Assembly: GCA_963170055.1 (NCBI GenBank)
Contig: CAUJGJ010000376.1
Coordinates: 1,052,501-1,062,500 of the forward strand
Reading direction: 5' to 3'
Source of the DNA: Halisarca cf. caerulea
Lineage: Eukaryota > Porifera > Demospongiae > Chondrillida > Halisarcidae
DNA: 10,000 bases
Numbering within the stretch: the first letter of the stretch is position 1; each line of letters opens with the position of its first letter. Under the pieces are notes generated by a model. It worked only from the letters and a program-made list of their open reading frames with translations, made no database searches and was not told the origin of the DNA. Positions 1 to 9,890 of the stretch are shown here, in pieces. Position numbers and translations under genes: made by a program.

Positions 1-41
1 GACGTCCAATACTTGTAGTCATCCACAGTTTCCGGTAAACC
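1..41 (-). CDS. ZFR: ZFR exon 6 (partial): start of the DZF region
   Basis: After a strong minus-strand acceptor (GCTTGCTTGCAG at about 53-42), 41 nt remain before the window ends. Read in the phase left by exon 5 they give GLPETVDDYKYWTS. That resembles the SSDDRYVMTKH segment at the start of the DZF domain in ZFR proteins. The acceptor, phase and similarity agree, but the stretch is short, so the call rests on context. The nucleotidyltransferase-like DZF fold itself is not in the window. Confidence 0.75.
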
Positions 42-1297
42 CTGCAAGCAAGCACGAGAAGCAGTACATCTCACAGAGGTGAGTACACGTACAAAGAATC
101 ACACACAGTGGAACTTGCTTAGTGAGTACCTGGTTCAGTACATACTCCTGGATAGTAAGTACTCCTCATTCTGTCCCTGTGTATACCTCATGTACACAAA
201 CCAACCCTGATAGTAAGTACCTCTGATAGTGAGTACTGATTTTGTGTCCCCTTCGAGGTACGTACTAAGCAAGTTTCACTGTAAATGCAAGGTTAAATAC
301 ATACCTATGCACCCGGGTGGCAAACAGGTGACAAGGATGAGCAAGGGTGGTGTGTGTGTGTGGGGGGGGGGGGGGGGGGGGATCGTATGGATAAACATAC
401 ATACGTATGTAAATACATATACTTACATACATAAGTACGTAAGTCATATATACATATACGTACATATAACATGCAAGAGAACAAGGTACGTACACACATA
501 CCTACATAATATTATAGTATGTAGGTACGTAGGTACAGTTACAACTGTTTACAACACCACCACTGGTTCCACTGTTTGCATGTCAAGAAATTACAAAATT
601 AAAAATTGCATAGTATCCATGGCAGTCAAAATCGGATACTTTCTACTTTGCATAACATACCAACCCTACGGTATACGTACCTACATACGTACATACGTAT
701 ACACTTGTATGTATGTACGTACATGTATACGTACCTCTACGTGTGTACATATACGTACGTACGTACATACTGTAAGTACTGAAGAATTCATACACTTACA
801 TAATAACTCAGCATTTTCGGTCTAGGCATCGGCTTCCTGGTCCTTTTCCCAAATTTCTTCTCCTGGCTCTCGCCAGATGGCTGCTGAGATTCTTCTTGCT
901 TTGAGTTAAAATGGCTACCCTTTGATGTCTGCTTCTGCTTAAACCTCTCATCCCTCTTGGCACGTGCTTTAGCCTTTTTCATAATCTCAGAACGAGGCGG
1001 GTCGACTACCAATGTTGGATCATGCTCTTTCTACAGGGAGGACCACATACATACACATGTACGCATACATAGTACACGGCATTGGGTATGGTGGTGCTAA
1101 GACCAATATTAGACACAAGCACCACACACATTCACAGTGGACGCACGTGCAGTACATTATATCCAGACAAGATGGGAAGTTAGTACGCATGTACATTACT
1201 TGCTTGTGTACAATATACGCATGAGTGTATGTACATTGGAGTTACTGAATGATTTACTCATTCGTGCTAGAACAGAAATTTAACCAAATATGCTGTG

Positions 1298-1366
<69 letters not shown>

Positions 1367-1377
1367 TGTGTGTGTGT

Positions 1378-1449
<72 letters not shown>

Positions 1450-4226
1450 ATTTTGCATATACACATGTGCCAAAAATGCCCCAAGGCCCCCACAGAGTGT
1501 TAGAAATCTACCCGTGATCATCTCCTCACCTTGTAGTTGAGTCTGTGACGTCTCCCCTTGCAGTGCATCAACTTTGCATTATCATCGTTGAAGAAACAGT
1601 CGCACATGGTACACTTGAAGATCACCTGCGGTTGGTTGGGGTCCTTCTTGGCTCGGATCACCAGCTCAAGGCCAACCGGATCCGGATCCTTGTAATCCAT
1701 CAGAGCTGGGTTGTCCCGGATCTCCTCAACTGGATCTACAATACACACAACAGCAAATGTAAATACTGTATACAGAGGAACCTCTCTATAACAGACACTT
1801 TGGGACCTGAACAAAAGCTTGTTATTCAGAGATTATTTAATATGCACAGCAATCTATCTGGTCACCCAAAAGCAGTCTGCTATAGAGAGGTTTTCATTAT
1901 TAGGGGAGTTTGTTAAAAGAAGTTCCACTATATGTCCAACTAGAAGCCTGGGCCTCTATTTCTTCTAGAAGGTTTAGACCCGGCCATTATTCGAGCCGGG
2001 CTTCTATTTTTATGTACAGTAAATATAATAATATAGGGAAATGGCTGCCTATAGACGGTTGTGCACTTTGGAAAAAGAAAGTGTTTTTGTGTAAGAAAAG
2101 GGAGATGTTGGTGACCACTTCTTGAGTTGTCTCTTCGCACACTCTATCGCTTTTAAATCGAATTTGATGTCGCATGGCTTTCTCTTAGACATAGCTGACC
2201 TTCTCTTAATCGTAAACACTCTGCTGTGACATTTGCATCCGAAAACTGTGCCTCAAAGTGAAAAAGATAATTTGCCATATTGCAGGACTTCCTGGCATAC
2301 GCCTATTCGAGCTCTGGCTTCTATTAAAAAATGCTTAGCTAATACCCGGCCTCTATTTGGACACACGTATAAGGCACACACAGCATGCGCACAGAACACA
2401 CACCAGCAAATGCATACATACATACAGACACATGCGCACAGAACACACAACAGCAAATGTACATACGTACATGTACAGCATGCGCACAGTACACACAACA
2501 GCAAATATACATACGTGTACAACATGCGCACAGTACACACAACAGCAAATGTACATACATGTACAGCATGCACACAGTACACACAACAGCAAATGTACAT
2601 ACATGTACAGCATGCATACAGTACACACAACAGCAAATGTACATACATGTACAGCATGCACACAGAACACACAACAGCAAATGTACACACATGTACAGCA
2701 TGCGCACAGTACACACAACAGCAAATGTACATACATGTACAACATGCGCACAGTACACACACCAGCAAATGTACGTACATACGTACATGTACAGCATGTA
2801 CACAGTACACACAACAGCAAATGTACATACATGTACAGCATGCGCACAGTACACACAACAGCAAATGTACGTACATGTAAAGCATGTGCACAGTACACAC
2901 AACAGCAAATGTACGTACATGTACAGCATGTGCACAGTACACACAACAGCAAATGTACATACATGTACAACATGCGCACAGTACACACACCAGCAAATGT
3001 ACGTACATACGTACATGTACAGCATGTACACAGTACACACAACAGCAAATGTACATACATGTACAACATGCGTACAGTACACACAACAGCAAATGTACAC
3101 ACATGTACAGTATGCGTACAGTACACACAACAGCAAATGTACACACATGTACAGTATGCGTACAGTACACACAACAGCAAATGAACGTACATACATAGAC
3201 ACATGTGCAGAGTACGCTGCATACAATACAACCAACCCTCCTCCCTACCTTTGACTACTGCTGGTGGTTCAATCCCAGGAGGGTAAGCTTGCTTCTTCTG
3301 CGAGGGGTCAGCCGTTACCAGTTCCCCAGTGGAAGACAAGTGCTGGCCACCAATAAATTTGATCTTGGGTCCCTTCTGAACATCCGTCTTCTCCTTCTTC
3401 TGTTGTACACTGCCGTCTTCCATCTTCTCAGCAGTGATCATGGTAGTGAGAGGGTTCGGAATGGGCTTGTTCATGGTGTGCAGCATCTTCATCGACTGGA
3501 GGAAGAAGACCACAACATAAAGTATTGCCCACTCCCCTCCCTCAAGACACTTCTAAAACAGCGTTGACAACATTGGAGTATACGTACATACATACGTATT
3601 ACATTAATATTAAGTATATATTATAATGTATTTTATGTATGTATTATAATGTATCTTATGTGTGTATTATAATGTATTTTATGTGCGTATGTACATACAT
3701 ACAGTGGTGTCTCCACATAAGGGACACTTTGGACAGTTCCATTTGTCCTTGTAAGGAGGTTGTCCTTATTCCACTATCGGACGTTCCACTGTTTACGTAT
3801 GTACTGTACAGTGCAGTGAACTCTCATTAATCCGGCACCACTTCATCTGCCATCAATTTTGTGCATGAATTAATTGACAAGGCTGCACATTGATTTGTAC
3901 AATCCAACAAACTCACTAATCCGCCCAATCTTTTCAAAACGAATTGTGGCAGATTACTGAGAATTCACTCACTGCATTGGCATATGCACATACGTATGTA
4001 CTACGTACATACACGCATTTGCCCTACCTTCTTATGCTTGCTGCCGTTGAGATGAGCCTCCAAAGCATCCTTCCCCGAACAGGTGATGGTGCACACTTCA
4101 CACCTGTAAGTCACCACCCCGGGTATAGCGGATACGTTGGACGACTGTGAGGCCTTCTTCTGGTGGGCTTTACCCGTCAGGTGTGCCTGGAAGTTCTGTA
4201 GGACAAACAGGTGGTTAATGAATTTG

Positions 4227-4264
<38 letters not shown>

Positions 4265-4282
4265 ACATGTATGTATGTACGT

Positions 4283-4345
<63 letters not shown>

Positions 4346-4346
4346 A

Positions 4347-4383
<37 letters not shown>

Positions 4384-4396
4384 ACACACACACACT

Positions 4397-4427
<31 letters not shown>

Positions 4428-5457
4428 ACACACACACACACACACATACCTGATCAGATACACAGGCTACTTTACACAGTTCGCAGTAATATTTGGTTGG
4501 ATCCACAGGTGGTTTTCTCTTGAATGGTATCCGTGGTGACTGTTGCTGCTGTTGCTGGTAGTTATAGCCAGGCACAGTCTGCGATCGCTGGGTAATATAC
4601 GCGTTGAGGTATTGACTGTACGCTTGGTTGTCATGGCCCTCGCCCCGCCCTCTTTGCTGCTTCTTGCCATAATACTGCTTGGCGGCACTCACAAACTTGC
4701 TCCCTCCATACCCAGTTGATTGTGGTTGACCACTTTGCTGGTTCTTAGAAGAAAAAGAAGTGGAGAAAGGGAGTGGTGGGTTGGATGGCTGAGAGTTCTG
4801 TGCGGAAGGTCCACCTGGGGTGGAACCGAGGGAGGACTGGTAGTAATACCGCTGATGCTCCTCACCCGTCTGGTTGGACCCCTTTCCTTGTTTTGGTTGT
4901 TGTTGACTTGCTGAATTATAGCCATACGAAGACTGATTCCATGACCCTCCTTGATTTCCTCCTTGGCTTCTGTTACCGGACTGCCCTGGAGACTGGTTGT
5001 ACTGGCTTGAAGGTGTCTGCTGACTTTGATACTGGTTTTGCGATTGTTGGTTGCCGTAGTACCCCCAGCTTGAGTAGTTAGATCCACTTTGGGTGTAGCC
5101 CGAAGGAGTTGGATATTGTGCCATAGTCGTACTTGCCGGAGTCTGTGCCTGATTCTGTGGCTGATAGGAGGAACCACTCGCAGGGGGCTGATACCCACCA
5201 CTTCCGGGCTGTTGGTATCCACCACTTCCTGTCTGCTGGTATCCGCCACCTCCTGTCTGTTGATATCCACCACTTCCAGGCTGGTTATATCCGCCACTGG
5301 AGGCTGTCGGTTGATATCCACCACTGCCTGATTGTTGATATCCACCACTGCCTGACTGTTGATAGCCCCCACCGCCTGGTTGTTGGTAACCACCACTCCC
5401 TGGTGGTTGGTAATTACTGCTCTGCTGCTGATAATTGTACCCGTAGTTAGACGCCAT
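1..5457 (-). CDS. ZFR: ZFR-like zinc-finger RNA-binding protein, six exons visible, 3' end off the window
   Basis: Seen: joining 5457-4450, 4195-4028, 3495-3249, 1735-1530, 1030-800 and 41-1 gives one frame of 633 codons plus 2 nt, every intron GT-AG and every phase matching. The protein has a Gly/Tyr/Gln-rich N-terminus (about residues 1-310), three fingers of spacing C-x2-C-x12-H-x5-H (C325/C328/H341/H347, C368/C371/H384/H390, C516/C519/H532/H538), a basic stretch (about 550-615) and the lead-in to DZF. The start has G at -3 and +4, with an in-frame TAA at 5472-5470. Known: animal ZFR carries three such fingers plus a C-terminal DZF, binds dsRNA, pairs with ILF2/NF45-type DZF partners and affects alternative splicing in the nucleus. 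Linker matches such as KPIP after finger 2 and PKIKFIGG before finger 3 separate it from ILF3/STRBP, which have dsRBDs. Human ZFR is about 1,074 residues, so roughly the last 350-400 should lie to the left. The N-terminal repeats are not those of vertebrate ZFR. Confidence 0.93.
42..799 (-). other. ZFR intron 5, rich in TACG/TACA simple sequence
   Basis: Donor GTAAGT at 799, acceptor CAG at 44-42. The intron holds repeated GTRAGTAC octamers (79-236), a short TG run followed by 20 G (350-381), and alternating TACG/TACA/TATA sequence at about 393-535 and 660-775. A hairpin with 9-bp arms (ACCTACATA/TATGTAGGT) lies at 500-526. A 198-codon plus-strand frame through it is low-complexity and not a gene. 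Confidence 0.75.
350..381 (+). repeat. (TG)6 followed by G20 homopolymer
   Basis: Twelve bases of TG are followed by 20 uninterrupted G (362-381). On the ZFR transcript this reads as C20. The G-rich strand could form a quadruplex. The exact length is prone to sequencing and assembly error. Confidence 0.85.
800..1030 (-). CDS. ZFR: ZFR exon 5: basic charged linker before DZF
   Basis: Exon of 231 nt (77 codons, residues 544-620, phase 0 at both ends). The acceptor is CCCTGTAG|AAAGAG and the donor TAT|GTAAGT, a perfect consensus. The start of the product (KEHDPTLVVDPPRSEIMKKA) parallels the KKVNPDLQVEVKPSIRARK block after finger 3 in ZFR. Next come a Lys/Arg/Gln/Ser-rich stretch and a KRTRKP patch that could be a nuclear localisation signal. 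Vertebrate ZFR has a longer Arg/Glu/Met-rich helix here; this one is short. The first base follows directly from the splice site, so the exon begins upstream of the internal TTG at 1012. Confidence 0.9.
1300..1448 (+). repeat. (GT)n microsatellite in ZFR intron 4
   Basis: About 149 bp of GT dinucleotides with two GAGTG interruptions (near 1365 and 1383). It lies inside ZFR intron 4 (1031-1529), where the sense transcript reads CA. The rest of that intron (1031-1299, 1449-1529) shows nothing recognisable. Confidence 0.95.
1530..1735 (-). CDS. ZFR: ZFR exon 4: zinc finger 3
   Basis: Exon of 206 nt. Its first two bases complete Asp475 and the rest encodes residues 476-543. Finger 3 is C516, C519, H532, H538, followed by RLNYK, close to the GRRHRLQYK block that ends finger 3 in vertebrate ZFR. 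The acceptor TTGTAG|ATCCAG is preceded by a T/TG-rich tract that resembles the unit of the 44-bp minisatellite in the same intron. The donor is AAG|GTGAGG. Confidence 0.94.
1773..1930. mobile_element. MITE-like repeat, TA-flanked, in ZFR intron 3
   Basis: Starts after TA with CAGAGGAACCTCTCTATAAC. It contains an inverted copy of that end (TATAGAGAGGTTTT, 1881-1894) and stops at GTTCCACTA before TA. The ACCTC-type terminus and TA flanks resemble non-autonomous pogo/Tigger elements of the Tc1/mariner superfamily. There is no transposase. The right boundary could instead be about 1896. Confidence 0.5.
1941..2360. repeat. diverged dispersed repeat with GGCCTCTATT-type ends
   Basis: The left part (1941-2011) and right part (about 2295-2360) share blocks of the form CCGGSCTYCTATT and ATTCGAGC. 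The left part also forms an inverted repeat (TAGAAGCCTGGGC near 1941-1953 with GCCGGGCTTCTA near 1995-2006). The middle shows no coding signal. This could be a decayed MITE or a solo fragment; the family is not recognised. Confidence 0.35.
2384..3200. repeat. 44-bp minisatellite, about 18 copies, in ZFR intron 3
   Basis: The CAGCAAAT anchor recurs at 2404, 2451, 2499, 2543, 2587, 2631, 2675, 2719, 2763, 2815, 2859, 2903, 2947, 2991, 3043, 3087, 3131 and 3175. The spacing is mostly 44 bp, with two first spacings of 47 and 48 and two 52-bp units that carry an extra ACGTACAT. Units vary at a few sites (AGCATG or AACATG; GCGCA, GCATA, GTACA). Most of the unit is alternating purine-pyrimidine with small palindromes (GTACATGTAC, GCATGC). 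Since 44 is not divisible by 3 and the unit has few stops, long shadow frames run on both strands; the array is intronic and not a protein gene. Confidence 0.95.
3249..3495 (-). CDS. ZFR: ZFR exon 3: linker between fingers 2 and 3
   Basis: Exon of 247 nt encoding residues 393-474 and the first base of codon 475. The acceptor TTCCTCCAG has a good pyrimidine tract; the donor is AAAG|GTAGGG. The product begins SMKMLHTMNKPIPN, aligning with the KVVKLHTKLGKPIP-type segment after finger 2 in animal ZFR. It also contains PKIKFIGGQHLSSTG, matching the conserved PKINFVGG-type block of the linker. The linker is shorter than in vertebrate ZFR. Confidence 0.93.
3620..3688. repeat. 23-bp tandem repeat, three copies
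   Basis: Units starting ATTATAATGTAT at 3620, 3643 and 3666 have an exact 23-bp period and differ at a few positions (TTTTATG or CTTATG; GTATG, GTGTG or GCGTA). Confidence 0.85.
3702..3791. mobile_element. short MITE-like repeat related to 6451-6647
   Basis: Begins after TA with CAGTGGTGTCTCCACATAAG, contains GGACACTTTGGAC and TTGTCCTT, and ends CCACTATCGGACGTTCCACTG. The 3' block CCACTATCGGAYGTTCCACT recurs at 6627-6646, so both are copies of one dispersed family. The right TA flank is not clear. Confidence 0.5.
3809..3974. mobile_element. MITE with about 29-bp terminal inverted repeats, pogo/Tigger-like
   Basis: The left end CAGTGCAGTGAACTCTC (3809-) continues as ATTAATCCGGCACC. The right end (3946-3974) reads GTGGCAGATTACTGAGAATT then CACTCACTG. 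These are inverted copies with about 80% identity over 25 bp plus a shared CACTG tip. TA precedes the left end (3807-3808) and CA follows the right, a probable decayed TA duplication. Length 166 bp, with no coding capacity. Confidence 0.65.
4028..4195 (-). CDS. ZFR: ZFR exon 2: second half of finger 1 and all of finger 2
   Basis: Exon of 168 nt (56 codons, residues 337-392, phase 0 at both ends). The acceptor reads CTACAG|AACTTC on the minus strand and the donor AAG|GTAGGG. It completes finger 1 with H341 and H347 and carries all of finger 2 (C368, C371, H384, H390), followed by the basic HKK typical of JAZ/U1-type dsRNA-binding fingers. The exact fit of both finger spacings across the junction supports the boundaries. 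Confidence 0.95.
4196..4449 (-). other. ZFR intron 1, almost entirely dinucleotide repeat
   Basis: Donor GTATGTGTG at 4449, acceptor CTACAG at 4196. Of 254 nt, about 162 are (CA)n on the plus strand (4285-4446, with several CTCA interruptions) and about 33 are (TG)16 (4230-4262). In the transcript the donor is followed at once by a UG tract, and a CA tract lies upstream of the acceptor, so the intron can fold on itself. Confidence 0.9.
4230..4446. repeat. (TG)16 / (CA)n inverted microsatellite pair
   Basis: (TG)16 at 4230-4262 is followed after a 22-bp spacer by a 162-bp interrupted (CA)n at 4285-4446. The two are complementary on one strand and could form a stem of about 32 bp. Confidence 0.93.
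4450..5457 (-). CDS. ZFR: ZFR exon 1: prion-like N-terminus and first half of zinc finger 1
   Basis: This exon encodes residues 1-336 exactly (1008 nt, phase 0 at its end). Residues 16-98 are tandem eight-residue units of the type YQQ-x-GSGG. Then follow Gln/Ser/Asn/Tyr-rich sequence, an RGRG patch near residue 270, a run of six or more Gln, and a basic PFKRKPP stretch just before the finger. The exon ends CAG|GTATGT, cutting finger 1 between its Cys pair (C325, C328) and its His pair. Translation past 4450 would enter a Val-Cys run from the TG repeat, which marks the intron. The start at 5457 is the first ATG after an in-frame stop. Confidence 0.95.
5164..5412 (-). repeat. coding 24-bp minisatellite for the GSGGYQQ repeats of ZFR
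   Basis: About ten tandem 24-nt units encode YQQ-(P/S/T)-G-(S/G)-GG, with one unit of 27 nt (YQPTASSGG) and diverged ends (YQPPASGSS). Third-position differences between units are common, so the repeats are not fresh copies. Shadow frames on both strands stay open through the array because the unit length is divisible by three. Confidence 0.85.
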
Positions 5458-5615
5458 TTCCGAAGAAATTTACGAATGATACACTTTTTAGTGAAGATGA
5501 AGTAATATATTGGAGTTTCAGCCTTCAGAAGCGATGACAAAACATAAAACAACTCACTTACGCAGCCATTTTATAGCGCGTATAGATCTACACGTGTTCG
5601 ATCACGTGATCAACC
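5458..5615. promoter_or_regulatory. shared bidirectional promoter of ZFR and RPP14
   Basis: Only 158 bp separate the two divergent start codons, so both transcripts must start in or near this interval. Visible elements: TATAAAA on the minus strand at 5575-5569, overlapping an AAAATGGCTGCG motif (5572-5561) close to the YY1 consensus; a CACGTG E-box at 5591-5596; and a second E-box at 5603-5608. There are about nine CpGs. Motif function is inferred from consensus only; transcription start sites are not known from sequence. Confidence 0.8.
5600..5611. promoter_or_regulatory. 12-bp perfect palindrome with E-box core
   Basis: GATCACGTGATC reads identically on both strands and contains TCACGTGA, the preferred form for USF/MITF/TFE-type bHLH-zip factors. 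It ends 4 bp before the RPP14 start codon, so it may lie in that gene's 5' UTR as well as in the promoter of both genes. Confidence 0.55.
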
Positions 5616-8536
<2,921 letters not shown>

Positions 8537-8770
8537 TACACACAAGACTTAAAGAGTCGGTGTTGCTGTTTGTTCTGGGAAATGTGGAAATCTGTTCATG
8601 TCCTGTGTGCTGAGTCAGAAGTTGACTTCCACCGAACTGTTTGAAGGTTGAGCATTGCTATCAGGAGGCACGAAGGATGCTGCTATTGATAGTAGCTAAT
8701 TTGAACAACACAGAATGCTACAAACATGTGTACATGCATGTGTAATGTGTGATCGCATATTTTTACAGTA
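8537..8770 (+). other. presumed RPP14 3' UTR
   Basis: Sequence after the TAG stop with no long open frame. I see no AATAAA or ATTAAA on the plus strand from 8537 to the window end, so polyadenylation may use a variant hexamer (AATACA near 8909, AGTAAA near 9304) or the 3' end is not identifiable by eye. Confidence 0.4.
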
Positions 8771-8853
8771 CAGTCAGACCTCGTTTATCTACACACATCC
8801 GTTCTGGATGAAATTGCGGTTAAAGCAAGGGAACTGGATAAATGAGGGAGCAG
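8771..8853. mobile_element. 83-bp TA-flanked MITE
   Basis: TA|CAGTCAGACCTCGTTTATCT at the left and GGATAAATGAGGGAGCAG|TA at the right are imperfect inverted repeats. The CAGTCAGACCTCGTTTAT end is of the Tigger/pogo type. There is no coding capacity. Confidence 0.55.
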
Positions 8854-9736
8854 TAGTATAGTGTATGGTAGGATTATCAATCAATTCAACACATGTATAT
8901 ATATATTGTAATACAAAGATTAGCATGCATACCCTAAATTGAGAAATTTTCGCAACCAATAATATCCACATTTTCCATAAATTGACTCCACTGACGAATT
9001 TTTTTGTTGCAAATATTTCTGAACATGTTCCAAAGTACAGATATAGACAATCTATGGTGAGAATCGCGACATTTTTAGTTGCAAACTTTTCTGCTTACCA
9101 GATTTGACCCCAATAATTCACGAAATTTAATGTTCGCGAATATTTCCCGATTTAGGATATAAGGTGATTATATGGTTAGAATCGAACATGATAAGTCTAC
9201 TTAAAAGTGATGTGACCTTCAACAATTTGAAGGACAAACAGCTCCATGGCTGCATGGCTAGGTGTTGATCTTGCTCCACGAATGCTCAGTTTGCATCTAC
9301 ATTTAGTAAAGCACTTGGGAGTACGGAATGTCCTTGTCACTCAAAAGATGAGCTAGACGTCTGAAGTACATCTAAAATAGGCAATGGATACACACACCAT
9401 ACACATGCACATATAAAATGATACAGTTAGACCTGTATAGAAATTGTATACTTGTGCACATACTGTATACCGCAGAATACAAATAGTGGATCTGAATACA
9501 ATAATATGTTATATACTATTATACAAGGCTATATAATATGACATGCATACAGTGTGTATATGTAAGGGAGTATATATTATAGTCCATGAGGAGGCAGCTG
9601 CCCCCCTATGGCCATGCACAAGTTTTTTTAACTCGCATACACTTGTTCAGTATTTGAATGGACACTATGTGTTCGCAGACTGTGTGTATGCCAGAAACAT
9701 GAAGTCCATGGGAGCTAGGGCTCATTTTGAATGATT
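8854..9736. other. AT-rich intergenic sequence, no gene seen
   Basis: Contains scattered, diverged copies of a TTCGCRAATWTTT / GTTGCAAATWTTT motif (about 8939-9150), reminiscent of a decayed dispersed repeat, and a possible TA-flanked CAGTTAGACCTGTATAG end at 9424. Open frames are short and lack codon structure. Confidence 0.5.
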
Positions 9737-9890
9737 TACGGAGGAGCCCTCTTAGGACAACTCCCTTAATGTGAAACTTCTCTCAACTTCACAAAATTTG
9801 ATGTTTCAAGTCCAAGGGTAGAAATCTATATGAAGTTAAAGTTCTCTTAAGACGAATGTTAGGGTGGTCCTATTGCTTGGGTTTCGTCGG
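9737..9890. repeat. possible inverted-repeat element near the right edge
   Basis: GGAGCCCTCTTAGGACAACT and CCCTTA (about 9743-9768) are matched in inverse orientation by TTAGGGTGGTCCTATTGCTTGGG-type sequence (about 9859-9882). This is similar in style to the other MITE-like repeats, but the tips are not resolved. The last 110 bp show nothing further. Confidence 0.35.

Larger units (their letters stand above)
3496..4027 (-). other. ZFR intron 2 with short repeats
   Basis: Donor AAG|GTAGGG at 4027, acceptor TCCTCCAG at 3496. It contains TACG/TACA sequence (3578-3600), a 23-bp tandem repeat, and two MITE-like elements listed separately. No other feature is seen. Confidence 0.8.

Noticed and set aside
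229..825. 198-codon plus-strand open frame
   Set aside because: It is built from TACG/TACA simple sequence and a poly-G run, overlaps ZFR exon 5 in antisense, and resembles no protein family.
1254..1540. Cys-Val or His-Thr repeat proteins from TG/CA tracts (also at 4137-4523, 5869-6303, 7463-7790 and 7803-8031)
   Set aside because: These are dinucleotide microsatellites read as codons, all intronic.
2384..3200. CRISPR array, suggested by regularly spaced direct repeats
   Set aside because: The whole 44-bp unit repeats with no unique spacers, and the context is a eukaryotic intron.
2253..3254. Several open frames of 215-386 codons on both strands across the 44-bp array
   Set aside because: They arise from a stop-poor 44-nt unit cycling through all frames, lie inside ZFR intron 3 between well-supported exons, and have purely periodic composition. 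The 386-codon minus-strand frame only borrows real coding sequence from exon 3.
4689..5552. 287-codon alternative frame overlapping ZFR exon 1, as an overprinted gene or upstream ORF
   Set aside because: It begins at TTG rather than ATG, has no ATG before the repeat region, and stays open because the 24-bp coding repeat is open in a second frame. No independent coding signal.
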